A stretch of DNA of 64,000 bases, taken from assembly GCA_031277805.1 (NCBI GenBank), contig JAITLR010000029.1, positions 1 to 64,000 on the forward strand. The letters run 5' to 3'. A program made the position numbers and the translations under genes. The DNA comes from Comamonas sp. (lineage in GTDB: Bacteria; Pseudomonadota; Gammaproteobacteria; Burkholderiales; Burkholderiaceae_C). The notes below the pieces were generated by a model that saw nothing but the letters and a program-made list of their open reading frames with translations, searched no databases and was not told where the DNA came from. This document shows positions 44,961 through 53,550 of the stretch, piece after piece (the stretch's first letter is position 1; each line of letters opens with the position of its first letter).

Positions 44961-46105
44961 ATCACCTCCAGCTCGGCGTCCATGGCGCCTGCGGCCTTGA
45001 TGGCCTGCAGGATGGCCAGCAGATCCTGCGGCGTGGCGCCCAGTGAATTCAGCGCCCGCACCACATCGGTGAGCTGGGGCGAATTGGGCATGTTGATGAC
45101 CTTGCCGGGCTCCTGCTTGACCTGGATGTCGGACTTCTGCGCCACCACGGTCTGCCCCTGCGAGAACGGTGCGGGCTGGCTGATGACCGGCGTGGTGCTG
45201 ATGGTGATGGACAGGTTGCCGTGCGCAATGGCGCAGGGGCCCAAAGTCACCGCCTGATTGAGCACGATGGAGCCGGTGCGGGCATTAATGACCACCTTGG
45301 CCGCCGGCTTGGAGGTCTCGATGGGCATTTCCTGGATCTCGGCGATCATGCGCACGCGTGAACCCGGGTCGATGGGCGCATTGACCTGCACCGTGCGCCC
45401 GTCCAATGCCATGGCCGTACCGGCACCCATGCGCTGGTTGATGGCACGCACCATCTTGTCGGCGGTCTGGAAGTCGGTCTGATTCAGACCCAGCGTGATC
45501 GTGTTGCCCTGGTTGACGGGTGTGGGCACGGCACGCTCCACCTGCGCGCCCTGCGGCACGCGGCCCGCGTTCAGGTGATTGACCTGCACCTTGGAGCCGC
45601 CGGCCGCAGCCCCGGCACCGCCGACCACCACATTACCCTGGGCCAGTGCATAGATCTCGCCGTCTGCGCCCCGCAGCGGCGTGGCCACCAGCGTGCCGCC
45701 CTTGAGCGACTTGGCGTTGCCCATGGAGGAGACATTGATATCGATAGCCTGGCCGGGCTGCGCAAAGGCCGGAAGCTCGGCCGTGATGATCACCGCCGCC
45801 ACATTCTTGAGCTGCAGCTGGGCCGCATTGCCCGTAGCGGGAAGGGCGATGCCCATCTGCTCCAGGTAATTGGCCAGGGCCTGCTTGGTGTAGGGCATCT
45901 GCGTGGTCTGGTCGCCCGTTCCGTCAAGGCCGACCACCAGGCCGTAGCCGGTCAACTGGTTGCTGCGCACACCCTGAATGGCAGCAACCTCCTTGATGCG
46001 TGTGGCATGCGCAGGCAGGGTGAGCCCGCTGGCACCCAGGGCTGCAAGCACCAGCAAGGAGGTGCGCACCGGGTGCAGTGACAGGAGCGTGGACAGTACT
46101 TTCAT
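44957..46105 (-). CDS. flgI: Flagellar P-ring protein FlgI
   Basis: Periplasmic P-ring subunit, about 382 residues, with a Sec signal peptide ([18 protein letters not shown], cleavage after HA) followed by the conserved [33 protein letters not shown]. Later family landmarks include [29 protein letters not shown] and [43 protein letters not shown]. ATG at 46105 gives a compact signal peptide; ATG at 46114 would add three residues. It lies between flgH and flgJ. Confidence 0.97.
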   Translation of the reverse strand: [382 protein letters not shown]

Positions 46106-46125
46106 ACCATCCATTCTCTAGAGAA

Positions 46126-46836
46126 TCAGAACGGCATAACGTTCAAAAAGAAGCGTGACAACCAGCCAATTGACTGGGCTTCGCCAGCCTGTCCACGGCT
46201 ACGCGACTCGACACGCAGATTGGCCACCTGGGTCGACGCCACGGTACTGCCAGGACGCAAAGAACGCGGGTCCACCGTGCCGGTAAAACGCAGTACATCG
46301 ACGTTGTGATTCACGCCAATCTGCTTTTCTCCGGCGATTACCAGATGGCCGTTGGGCAGCACGTCAACCACGGTGGTGGCGATGGAGCCGGTGAAGAAGT
46401 TGTTGCTGGTCGTTGCACCAGAACCCTTGAAGTCGTTCTTGCTGCCCACACCCATGGAAAGCGCCTCTGCCAACGTCTCTTCCGCCCCGCCCCTGAACAG
46501 CGGCAGTCCCTTGATGCTGGTGCTCATGTCGTTGTTGCGCCCGACCTTGGAGTCCGTGCTCTGCCCCGCAGACACCCGCTCCACAATCTGCACCGTGACG
46601 GCATCTCCCACCATGCGCGCTCGCTGATCCTCGAACATGGGACGATAGCGGCTGGCATTGAACAGACTGCCTGTAGGAGTCTGGGCCACCTGCTCGCGCG
46701 ACTGCAGCACGGGAGCGGCAGTGGAAGGCATGTCCACCGGCGGCGGCGCATTGGGTGAAAGTGCACAGCCGGATACCAGCAAAGCTGCGGCGATGGCACT
46801 TGCGGTTGAGCTATGGAAAACAGGGGCTTTGAACAT
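46126..46836 (-). CDS. flgH: Flagellar L-ring lipoprotein FlgH
   Basis: Outer-membrane L-ring lipoprotein of 236 residues. It has a signal peptide with lipobox LVSGC (AIAAALLVSGCALSPN), then family segments GSLFNASRYRPMFEDQRARMVGDAVTVQIVE and LPNGHLVIAGEKQIGVNHNVDVLRFTGTVDPRSL. ATG at 46836 is chosen because AAGGAC lies eight bases upstream; the open frame extends 18 codons further. The gap to flgG (46837-47005) holds a repeat copy. Confidence 0.97.
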   Translation of the reverse strand: MFKAPVFHSSTASAIAAALLVSGCALSPNAPPPVDMPSTAAPVLQSREQVAQTPTGSLFNASRYRPMFEDQRARMVGDAVTVQIVERVSAGQSTDSKVGRNNDMSTSIKGLPLFRGGAEETLAEALSMGVGSKNDFKGSGATTSNNFFTGSIATTVVDVLPNGHLVIAGEKQIGVNHNVDVLRFTGTVDPRSLRPGSTVASTQVANLRVESRSRGQAGEAQSIGWLSRFFLNVMPF

Positions 46837-46904
46837 GGCGGCAAGTCCTTGGCACTCAGGCTCTTGGCCTCTCATGCATTTGGCGTGCACAACGCACGCT
46901 ATCT

Positions 46905-46965
46905 AAAAAAGAGCTTTCAGCGCTTTCCTCATATTGAATTCAGCGGCTTTTCCATGAAATTTCAA
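46905..46965 (+). repeat. Dispersed repeat family A, degenerate copy
   Basis: AAAAAAGAGCTTTCAGCGCTTTCC...GAATTCAGCGGCTTTTCCATGAAATTTC resembles the family and shares the GAATTCAG core with the uup-cheB inverted repeat. It lies between flgG and flgH. Confidence 0.5.
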
Positions 46966-47005
46966 TACTGAGAAGCGAAGGCAGCTCCTTAATTCATAGT
47001 AAACA

Positions 47006-47788
47006 TCAAAGCTGCGCCAGCTTGGCCAGCATCTGGTCGGAGGTCTGGATCGCCTTGGAATTCATTTCGTAGGCGCGCTGGGTCTGGATCATGGTCACCA
47101 GCTCCTGGACCACGTTCACATTCGAGGCTTCCAGATAGCCCTGCTGAATCGTGCCCAGACCGTTGGTGCCGGGCGTGCCCTGCTGAGGCTGACCCGAAGA
47201 GGCGGTCTCGACATAGAGGTTCTGCCCACGCGGCTCCAGCCCGGCCGGATTGATGAACTGGCTCATCGCAATATTGCCGACTTGCTGCGGTGCAGCCTGA
47301 CCGGGCATGGTGGCACTAACCACACCGTCGGCGCTGATGGACACTTTGGTCGCGCCTTGGGGAATGGTGATGCCGTTGGCCACGGGCAGACCGCTGGAAG
47401 TCACCAGCTGGCCTTGCGCATCCACCTCAAAGGAACCGTCGCGGGTATAGGCGATGGTGCCGTCGGGCATGTTGACTTCAAAGAAGCCATTGCCGTTGAT
47501 GGCCACGTCCAGCGCGTTGCTGGACTGCTGCAAGCTGCCCTGCAGAAAGTTGCGCGTGGTCGCCACGGTGCGCACACCCAGGCCCAGATGCAGACCCGTA
47601 GGCAACTGATTCTGCTCGGTGGTCTGAGAGCCGGACTGGCGCAGATTCTGATAGATCAGATCCTCAAACACGGCGTTGGCACGCTTGTAGCCCGTCGTGG
47701 AGACGTTGGCCAGGTTGTGCGAAATCACATCCAGCTGGGTCTGCTGGGCTTCCATGCCGGTCTTGGCAATGAACAGCGAATTGATCAT
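47006..47788 (-). CDS. flgG: Flagellar distal rod protein FlgG
   Basis: Distal rod subunit of 260 residues, the usual length. The N-terminus ([44 protein letters not shown]) and C-terminus ([44 protein letters not shown]) are diagnostic, as is the FlgG-specific region [33 protein letters not shown]. It follows flgF by 18 bases. Confidence 0.97.
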   Translation of the reverse strand: MINSLFIAKTGMEAQQTQLDVISHNLANVSTTGYKRANAVFEDLIYQNLRQSGSQTTEQNQLPTGLHLGLGVRTVATTRNFLQGSLQQSSNALDVAINGNGFFEVNMPDGTIAYTRDGSFEVDAQGQLVTSSGLPVANGITIPQGATKVSISADGVVSATMPGQAAPQQVGNIAMSQFINPAGLEPRGQNLYVETASSGQPQQGTPGTNGLGTIQQGYLEASNVNVVQELVTMIQTQRAYEMNSKAIQTSDQMLAKLAQL

Positions 47789-47806
47789 GGCGTATTCCTT
47801 CGGCTA

Positions 47807-48547
47807 TCAGCCGTTCAAGCTCAGCAATTGGCTGGCCGATTTGTCATTGGTTTCAGCGGTCTGCATCAGCTTCATCTGCTGCTCGAACTGGCGCGAAGCC
47901 GCGATCATGCCGACCATAGTTTCGACGGAGTTGACGTTCGAGCCTTCGATGGAGCCCGAGAGCAAACGCGCGGTTTCGTCATTGGGCAGGGCATCGCCCT
48001 GCGCAGCGCGGAAAAATCCATCGTCGCCGCGCACCAGAGGCTCGTCCACAGGCGGCGTCACCAGCTTGACGCGAGCCACGGCAACAGGCAGCTGGTTGCC
48101 GGTCTTGGCGGTCAGCGTACCGTCCGAGCCCAGAGAAATCGTGGATTCCGGGGGAATGTCGATGGGTGCACCGCCATCGGAGAGCACGGCCTGGCCATTG
48201 CTGTTGACCAGTTGCCCTTCGGACGAAATTTCAAACACGCCGTTGCGCGTATAGGCTTCCTGACCGTCCAGACCTTGCACGGCAAACCAGGCCCGCCCCA
48301 TGGCCATGGCATCCAGGGCGCGGCCTGTACGCTGCGCGGGGCCAGGCGTGTCCACATAGCCCGAGGTTGCCTCCAGCGCAAACACACGTGTGCCGGCGCC
48401 GGTGCCCTGCAGCGGCACCGAACGGAAAGTGGACATCTCGGCACGAAAGCCATTGGTGCCCGCATTGGCCAGATTGTGTGCCAGCACGGCCTGACGCTGG
48501 GCCGCTGCATTGGCGCCCGTCATCGACGTATAAATAATTTTGTCCAT
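47807..48547 (-). CDS. flgF: Flagellar proximal rod protein FlgF
   Basis: Proximal rod subunit of 246 residues. Rod-family N-terminus IIYTSMTGANAAAQRQAVLAHNLANAGTNGFRAEMSTFRSV and C-terminus GSIEGSNVNSVETMVGMIAASRQFEQQMKLMQTAETNDKSASQLLSLNG are present, with the FlgF-type middle RTGRALDAMAMGRAWFAVQGLDGQEAYTRNG. It is separated from flgE by a family B repeat. Confidence 0.97.
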   Translation of the reverse strand: MDKIIYTSMTGANAAAQRQAVLAHNLANAGTNGFRAEMSTFRSVPLQGTGAGTRVFALEATSGYVDTPGPAQRTGRALDAMAMGRAWFAVQGLDGQEAYTRNGVFEISSEGQLVNSNGQAVLSDGGAPIDIPPESTISLGSDGTLTAKTGNQLPVAVARVKLVTPPVDEPLVRGDDGFFRAAQGDALPNDETARLLSGSIEGSNVNSVETMVGMIAASRQFEQQMKLMQTAETNDKSASQLLSLNG

Positions 48548-48598
48548 GCTGACCTTCCTTCCGTCAAATCAATCGCTTTTGCTGCCACCCTTTGATAC

Positions 48599-48696
48599 TG
48601 GAGCGACCCAAGCCAGGGACGCCGAGCAAGGGGCGCCCTGCAGCAAGGGCGTCGTCCCCCTTTCAGGGGGAAGGCGCAAAGCGCCTCAGGGGGTTA
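48599..48696 (-). repeat. Post-stop repeat, family B, copy 6 (between flgE and flgF)
   Basis: On the minus strand CCCCCTGAGGCGC begins at the flgE TAA and runs to GGGGCGCCCCTTGCTCGGCGTCCCTGG. It fills two thirds of the gap before flgF. Confidence 0.85.
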
Positions 48697-49962
48697 TCTC
48701 AAGTTAACCAGGGTGGAGAACACCTGGTCCTGTGTCTTGATGGTCTGGGCGTTGGCCTGATAGGAGCGTTGCGCCGTCATCATGTTGACCAGCTCTGCCG
48801 TCAGGTCCACATTGGATTCTTCCAATGCACCGGACTGCAGCGCCCCAAAGGTGCCTGTCTGAGCCGAACCGTTGAGCGCCGGACCTGAATCGGCCGTAGC
48901 CACCCATTTGTTGTTGCCGATAGAGCCCAGGCCCTGGGTGTTGGTGAACGCTGCCAGAGCGATCTGACCCTCGGTACGTGTCACGCCATTGGAGTAGGAG
49001 GCCACGATGGAGCCGTCACGCCCCACATTGATGCCAGTCAGCGCACCCGAGGTATAGCCATCCTGCTTGAGACTGCTGACGGCAAACTTGGTGCCGAACT
49101 GGGTCAGGCCGCCAAAGTCGAATGCCACATCGAATGCAGGCAGACCGTTGGGATTGGCCGTGCCGCCGCTGACACTCAGATTCAATGTCGTGCCGGATCC
49201 GGTGGTGCCGTTCAGCGGCGTCACGCTGCTCAGCTTGCCGCTGGCATCGAATTGGGCCTGGCCAATCGGCTGGGCGGCAGGGTCCAGTGAATCAAAGACA
49301 TTCCAGGTATTGCCGGTCGCATCTTTCTCAAAATACAGATTCACCGGAATGGCTGTTCCCTGCGTGTCATACACATTGAGCGAGGTTCCGTAGGTCGCAC
49401 GCGGTGTGGCGGCGATGGGAGGGGTCGCGCTGGCGTCACCCGCGGCCACGGCGGCGCGCGCGTCCAGATTCAGCTCCACATCCACTTTGGATGTCTGTTT
49501 GGCAGGGATCGGCTGGCCCGTGGGAAAGCTCAACGGAACAGGAGTGGCTCCCGACTGGATCTTGCCGGTCGCGGGGTCCACCTGGTAACCCATGACGTTA
49601 TCGTTGTCCACGGTCTTGAGGTTGCCCTCCTTGTCCAGGCCGAAGTTGCCAGCACGCGTATAGGCGACGCTGCCGTCACTCTGCTTGACGACGAAGAATC
49701 CATTGCCGTTGATGGCGATATCGAGGTTGTTACCCGTGGAGGTGATGGAACCCTGACGGAACTGCTGGGAAACCGAGGACACGTTGACACCGATGCCGCT
49801 GCTCTGGCCGCTGGCCGAGCCGATGGCGCTGGCAACCATTTCGGCAAAGTCGGCACGCGAAGACTTGAAGCCCGTGGTGTTGGAGTTGGCAATGTTGTGG
49901 CCGATGACGTCCAGATTCTTGCTGGCGGCGTTCAAGCCCGACAGGCCTTGTTGAAAACCCAT
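48694..49962 (-). CDS. flgE: Flagellar hook protein FlgE
   Basis: Hook subunit of 422 residues. The N-terminus GFQQGLSGLNAASKNLDVIGHNIANSNTTGFKSSRADFAEMV, the segment NGNGFFVVKQSDGSVAYTRAGNFGLDKEGNL, and the C-terminus ALEESNVDLTAELVNMMTAQRSYQANAQTIKTQDQVFSTLVNLR are diagnostic. The Thr/Ala-rich middle (around 170-290) forms the outer hook domains. It follows flgD by 14 bases. Confidence 0.97.
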   Translation of the reverse strand: MGFQQGLSGLNAASKNLDVIGHNIANSNTTGFKSSRADFAEMVASAIGSASGQSSGIGVNVSSVSQQFRQGSITSTGNNLDIAINGNGFFVVKQSDGSVAYTRAGNFGLDKEGNLKTVDNDNVMGYQVDPATGKIQSGATPVPLSFPTGQPIPAKQTSKVDVELNLDARAAVAAGDASATPPIAATPRATYGTSLNVYDTQGTAIPVNLYFEKDATGNTWNVFDSLDPAAQPIGQAQFDASGKLSSVTPLNGTTGSGTTLNLSVSGGTANPNGLPAFDVAFDFGGLTQFGTKFAVSSLKQDGYTSGALTGINVGRDGSIVASYSNGVTRTEGQIALAAFTNTQGLGSIGNNKWVATADSGPALNGSAQTGTFGALQSGALEESNVDLTAELVNMMTAQRSYQANAQTIKTQDQVFSTLVNLR

Positions 49963-49976
49963 GATGTGCTCCTCAA

Positions 49977-50639
49977 TCAGTAAACGGCCTTGACGCCGGA
50001 ATAAGCCACGCTGTCGCCGTTGTCCAGCTCCAGCGACAGGGCGCCATTGTTCGCACTGGTGGCGATCACGGCGTGCGGAGACAGGGGCGTGGATGCCACG
50101 GCGGTCGTGCCATTGGTGGCGACAACGCTGTAGCGCAGCTGCGAGGTGTCGCCGCTGTATTTGTCCTTGCCATCCCAGGTGAAGTAGTTGCGGCCTGCTG
50201 TGCCGGCTCCCAGATCGATGGTGTCCACCAACTCGCCGCTGGCCTTGGTGATCTGGATCTTGACGCTGGCCGCCGGGTTTTCCAGATCGAAGGCAGCGGT
50301 ATGCGTGCCGTCTGCGGCCACACCCAGGGTATTGCCTTCGGTCAGCACGGTGCGGCCAATCATCGAGGTGCCCTGCAGCACCTGCATGGCAGTGAACTGG
50401 CTGGACATGGAAGCCATGGTCTGGTTCAGCTGCTGAATCCCGGTCACAGTGTTGATCTGCGCCATCTGCGAGGTCATCTGCGCGTTGTCCATGGGATTCA
50501 TGGGATCCTGGTTGTTCAGCTGAGCCACCAGCAGCTTGAGAAAGCGGTCCTGCGCCTCATTGGGGTCAGTGACGGAGTTCTTGGTGTTGCCCGTGGTGTT
50601 GGTCGTGGTGCCATCCACGCTGCCTGCGCCGTAGATCAT
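49977..50639 (-). CDS. flgD: Flagellar hook-capping/scaffold protein FlgD
   Basis: Cap that directs hook assembly and is later discarded. The 220-residue protein has the conserved N-terminal segment DPNEAQDRFLKLLVAQLNNQDPMNPMDNAQMTSQMAQINTVTGIQQLN and a C-terminal Ig-like portion (AAFDLENPAASVKIQITKASGELVDTIDLGAGTAGRNYFTWDGKD). It follows flgC by 16 bases and precedes flgE. Confidence 0.97.
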   Translation of the reverse strand: MIYGAGSVDGTTTNTTGNTKNSVTDPNEAQDRFLKLLVAQLNNQDPMNPMDNAQMTSQMAQINTVTGIQQLNQTMASMSSQFTAMQVLQGTSMIGRTVLTEGNTLGVAADGTHTAAFDLENPAASVKIQITKASGELVDTIDLGAGTAGRNYFTWDGKDKYSGDTSQLRYSVVATNGTTAVASTPLSPHAVIATSANNGALSLELDNGDSVAYSGVKAVY

Positions 50640-50655
50640 GTGAGTGTTCCCGGGC

Positions 50656-51060
50656 TTACTGGCCCATTTGCAAAGTCTTGAGCAGCAGCGTCTTGGCCGT
50701 GTTCATGACTTCCACGTTGTTCTGATAGGAGCGCGAGGCCGAGATCATGTTGACCATCTCGTCCACCGCGCTTACGTTGGAATGGGTGACATAGCCTTCG
50801 CCATCAGCCAGCGGGTTGCTGGGGTCATGAATGCGGCGGCCCGGCGTGTTGTCTTCGCTGATGGCATTGACCTTGACACCGGCGCTGCCATCGTTGCCCA
50901 TGGGCACGGTCTGGAACACCACTTGACGCGCCTTGTAGACGCTGCCGTCAGGGCCGGCCACGGCATCGACGTTGGCCAGATTGGAGGCCACCACGTTCAG
51001 TCGCTGCGACTGTGCGCTGACAGCGCTGCCCGAAATATTGAAGATGGAGAACATGGACAT
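50656..51060 (-). CDS. flgC: Flagellar proximal rod protein FlgC
   Basis: Proximal rod subunit of 134 residues. N-terminus FSIFNISGSAVSAQSQRLNVVASNLANVDAVAG and C-terminus HSNVSAVDEMVNMISASRSYQNNVEVMNTAKTLLLKTLQMGQ match the family. AGGAG lies seven bases before the ATG at 51060. It follows flgB by 16 bases. Confidence 0.97.
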   Translation of the reverse strand: MSMFSIFNISGSAVSAQSQRLNVVASNLANVDAVAGPDGSVYKARQVVFQTVPMGNDGSAGVKVNAISEDNTPGRRIHDPSNPLADGEGYVTHSNVSAVDEMVNMISASRSYQNNVEVMNTAKTLLLKTLQMGQ

Positions 51061-51076
51061 GGGTTAGCTCCTGGGC

Positions 51077-51490
51077 TTACTGGCCTTGGATGGCGCTGAG
51101 CATGGTCTTGGCCTGGCCGTTGATGAAACGCAACGTGGCCTCGTAGCGCACGGCGTTATCCACAAAATTGGCACGTTCACGGTCCAGATCCACGGTGTTG
51201 CTATCCAGGCTGGGCTGGGAATTGACCGAGTAGCCCAGCTTGGCCTTCAGCGCCTCATCCGACATCTGCGCTTGCAAGGGAATATGGCCAGCCGCCGTGG
51301 TACTGGCCTGAGTCAGAGGCTGAGGGCCATTGGTCACGGCCATCAGGGCTTCACGGAAATTGAAGTCGCGTGCCACATAGCCTGGGGTGTCGGCATTGGC
51401 GATATTGCTGGCAATGGCGCGCTGGCGCTCGGCGCGCAGCAGCAGCGCTTCGCTCTGGAAGTCCAGTCTTTCGGTCATTTTGTTCAGCAT
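51077..51490 (-). CDS. flgB: Flagellar proximal rod protein FlgB
   Basis: First rod subunit gene of the flgB-L run, 137 residues. The N-terminus LDFQSEALLLRAERQRAIASNIANADTPGYVARDFNF and C-terminal DRERANFVDNAVRYEATLRFINGQAKTMLSAIQG are typical of FlgB. GCGAGG lies shortly before the ATG at 51490. It is divergent from flgA, as in enteric bacteria, and its promoter should lie in 51491-51797. Confidence 0.97.
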   Translation of the reverse strand: MLNKMTERLDFQSEALLLRAERQRAIASNIANADTPGYVARDFNFREALMAVTNGPQPLTQASTTAAGHIPLQAQMSDEALKAKLGYSVNSQPSLDSNTVDLDRERANFVDNAVRYEATLRFINGQAKTMLSAIQGQ

Positions 51491-51797
51491 CGCGGCCTCG
51501 CTTTCAAAAATTCGTTGCAGCCTGCTCGTGCAGACTGCGGCATGCGAGGATTATGAAAATCGGCTCGTCAAACTAAAGCGCGAAGAAAGCGGTAATGCAC
51601 CAACACTTCAAGCCATTGCTGTGTCTCGGCTGCGCCTATATTTGCAGCCATCGTCTGCAGCGCTTGTCTCTGCGGACTGCATAAAGCACGACTTACGTAA
51701 TCAGGTTCAAGCAAGACATTTCCCCTATGGGAATGCTCCTTGTGCATCCGCATCGGCGGCCTGGCTTGTTTGCGTAAGTCCTATAAAGGATTGATGC
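51491..51797. other. Divergent flgB/flgA promoter region
   Basis: A 307-base gap expected to hold class II flagellar promoters and activator sites. TATATTTGCAGCCAT near 51638-51652 loosely resembles half of an enteric FlhDC box, but no paired half is clear. AAAGGATTG precedes the flgA ATG. No gene is visible. Confidence 0.4.
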
Positions 51798-52556
51798 ATG
51801 TCTGGCCGCTTTTCCCCATCCAACCCATGCCGCCCTCTGCGGGGCGTGGCTGCGGCATGGGGATTAGTCACCGTGCTGATGGGTGCCAACGCCCAGGCTC
51901 AGGATGGCGCTGCGCAGTTGAGCCAGATCGGCCAGCGCTTTGTGGATGCAGCCCTGCACCAGCCTGCAGCCGATGCTCCGCAGGCCACCAACGGCTCGCC
52001 TTTGCGCATGGAAGTGCAGATGGGCCAGCTGGATTCACGTCTGCGCCTGGCCGCCTGTGCCCGCGTGGAGCCTTATCTGCCCGCCGGTAGCCGGCTTTGG
52101 GGACGCACCCGTCTGGGCCTGCGCTGCCTGGAAGGGACCGTACCCTGGAATGTGTTCCTGCCGATCACCGTGCGCGCCTATGGTCCTGCATGGGTTGCGC
52201 AAGGCAATCTCCCTGCAGGCAAGACGCTGAGCGCCGAGGATGCAGTCCCCGCCGAGGTGGACTGGGCCGAAGACAGCGCCCCAGTCTTCGCCAACGCGCA
52301 GGACTTCATAGGCATGGTGACGGCCCGCCCATTGACATCGGGCCAGGCGCTACGGCAGAACATGGTGCGCCCGCCAGCCCTGTTTGCAGCGGGCTCCCCC
52401 GTTCAGGTCATGGTCAACGGTGGCGGCTTCAGCATTTCGGGCTCGGGCAAGGCAATGGCCGCAGCCGGCGAAGGACAGCAAGTGCGCGTTCGCATGGATA
52501 ATGGCCGCCTTGTTACAGGCACGGTCAATGCCAGCGGCGTGGTTCTGGTTCAGTAA
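51798..52556 (+). CDS. flgA: Flagellar P-ring assembly chaperone FlgA
   Basis: Periplasmic chaperone needed for P-ring (FlgI) assembly. The 252-residue protein has a signal peptide (LRGVAAAWGLVTVLMGANAQAQ) and the SAF-type domain at the C-terminus: FIGMVTARPLTSGQALRQNMVRPPALFAAGSPVQVMVNGGGFSISGSGKAMAAAGEGQQVRVRMDNGRLVTGTVNASGVV. It is transcribed opposite to flgB and followed by flgM and flgN. Confidence 0.96.
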   Translation: MSGRFSPSNPCRPLRGVAAAWGLVTVLMGANAQAQDGAAQLSQIGQRFVDAALHQPAADAPQATNGSPLRMEVQMGQLDSRLRLAACARVEPYLPAGSRLWGRTRLGLRCLEGTVPWNVFLPITVRAYGPAWVAQGNLPAGKTLSAEDAVPAEVDWAEDSAPVFANAQDFIGMVTARPLTSGQALRQNMVRPPALFAAGSPVQVMVNGGGFSISGSGKAMAAAGEGQQVRVRMDNGRLVTGTVNASGVVLVQ

Positions 52557-52614
52557 ACATGCCAACATCAACCAGCGGCCTCAGCAGCACGGCTTACACC
52601 CCGGAAAATATTTC

Positions 52615-52641
52615 TCAAGTTTTGCGCGCTCTTGTCGAAAG
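52615..52641 (+). promoter_or_regulatory. Sigma-28 (FliA) type promoter for flgMN
   Basis: TCAAGTTT (52615-52622), 11 bases, then GTCGAAAG (52634-52641), matching the FliA consensus at 12 of 16 positions. A class III promoter before flgM is known in Salmonella, which supports the assignment. Confidence 0.55.
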
Positions 52642-52688
52642 CAAGGCTACAGCGCCCTACGCCGATACAGGGCGATTGGAGAACCAGC

Positions 52689-53003
52689 ATGAAGATAGGT
52701 AACAAGCCGGACCTGCCGCAGTCCACTGCAGCAGCCAAACAGGCTCCCAAGTCCGCGACTGCGATCGCCGCCGAAGAATCAACCAAGGGTTTACCCGAAA
52801 AAGCCGCCGGTGTGCCCGTATCGTTCTCGTCGTCTGCCCGAGCTCTGGACAACCAGGGCCGCGCCAGCGCCGACTTCGACACCGAGCGTGTCAAGGCCAT
52901 GCGCGAAGCCATTGCCAATGGCACTTTCCGCGTGAACGCCGAGGCCGTGGCCGACAAGCTGCTGGCCAATACCGAAGAATTCCTGGTTCACGCTCGCGGC
53001 TGA
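52689..53003 (+). CDS. flgM: Anti-sigma-28 factor FlgM
   Basis: Binds FliA until the hook is complete and is then exported, releasing late gene expression. The 104-residue protein has an Ala/Lys-rich disordered N-terminus and the conserved C-terminal sigma-binding helices (FDTERVKAMREAIANGTFRVNAEAVADKLLANTEEFL). ATG at 52689 gives the family start MKIG. It lies 132 bases after flgA, with a sigma-28-type promoter in the gap, and 35 bases before flgN. Confidence 0.95.
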   Translation: MKIGNKPDLPQSTAAAKQAPKSATAIAAEESTKGLPEKAAGVPVSFSSSARALDNQGRASADFDTERVKAMREAIANGTFRVNAEAVADKLLANTEEFLVHARG

Positions 53004-53038
53004 AGCCCCTGCCTGAGCCTTTGAACAGAGACTGACCG

Positions 53039-53401
53039 ATGACCTTGCAGGAAATGCTCGATTCGCTGGATGCGGTGGTTCAGACCGTCTCGGCATCGCT
53101 GCAATCTTCGGATGCCTCCGCACTGGAGCAATCCAGCGTCCGGCTGCGCGACGCCATGGTGGCCGTCTCCCAGCTCGTCAAACGCTTTGCCCCCGAAGAC
53201 TGGACACCCGTTCTGCTTGATCGCGCCCAGCATCTGAATGCAGAGATCACACTCATGCGCGACCAGTTGGCCCGTATGAACGTCCTCAACCAGCGCCGTG
53301 CCCAGGCCCTGGTACCCACGGCCGATGACAGCACCTATGAAAGCAGCCTGCGCGGTGCATCGCAGACAGGCCGCGCACGAATCTATCACGCAGCAAGCTG
53401 A
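53039..53401 (+). CDS. flgN: Flagellar export chaperone FlgN
   Basis: Helical chaperone for the junction proteins FlgK and FlgL. The 120-residue protein is mostly amphipathic helix (LQEMLDSLDAVVQTVSASLQSSDASALEQSSVRLRDAMVAVSQLV; EITLMRDQLARMNVLNQRRAQALVP). Sequence conservation of FlgN is low; the call rests on the position after flgM and the length. It ends in a strong terminator. Confidence 0.85.
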   Translation: MTLQEMLDSLDAVVQTVSASLQSSDASALEQSSVRLRDAMVAVSQLVKRFAPEDWTPVLLDRAQHLNAEITLMRDQLARMNVLNQRRAQALVPTADDSTYESSLRGASQTGRARIYHAAS

Positions 53402-53414
53402 GCCCAACTCCTCA

Positions 53415-53450
53415 ACAAAAAGGCGGACCTGGGGTCCGCCTTTTTGTTGA
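53415..53450. terminator. Bidirectional terminator between flgN and the ArnT-like gene
   Basis: AGGCGGACC (53421-53429) pairs with GGTCCGCCT (53433-53441), flanked by AAAAA on one side and TTTTTGTTG on the other. It marks the right end of the flagellar island. The next 100 bases (53451-53550) hold no gene. Confidence 0.9.
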
Positions 53451-53550
53451 AGAACATGTTCACGATCTTGCGCGAAGATGTGCGGGATGCGGATCGGGAT
53501 GGACTGCCAGGGGGCGCCCGAATACCCGCGAGGAGATCGTCAACACGTTC

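Noticed and set aside
51638..51652. Half of an FlhDC-like box upstream of flgB
   Set aside because: Only one loose half-site is visible and the consensus in this group is not certain, so it is not listed as a site.
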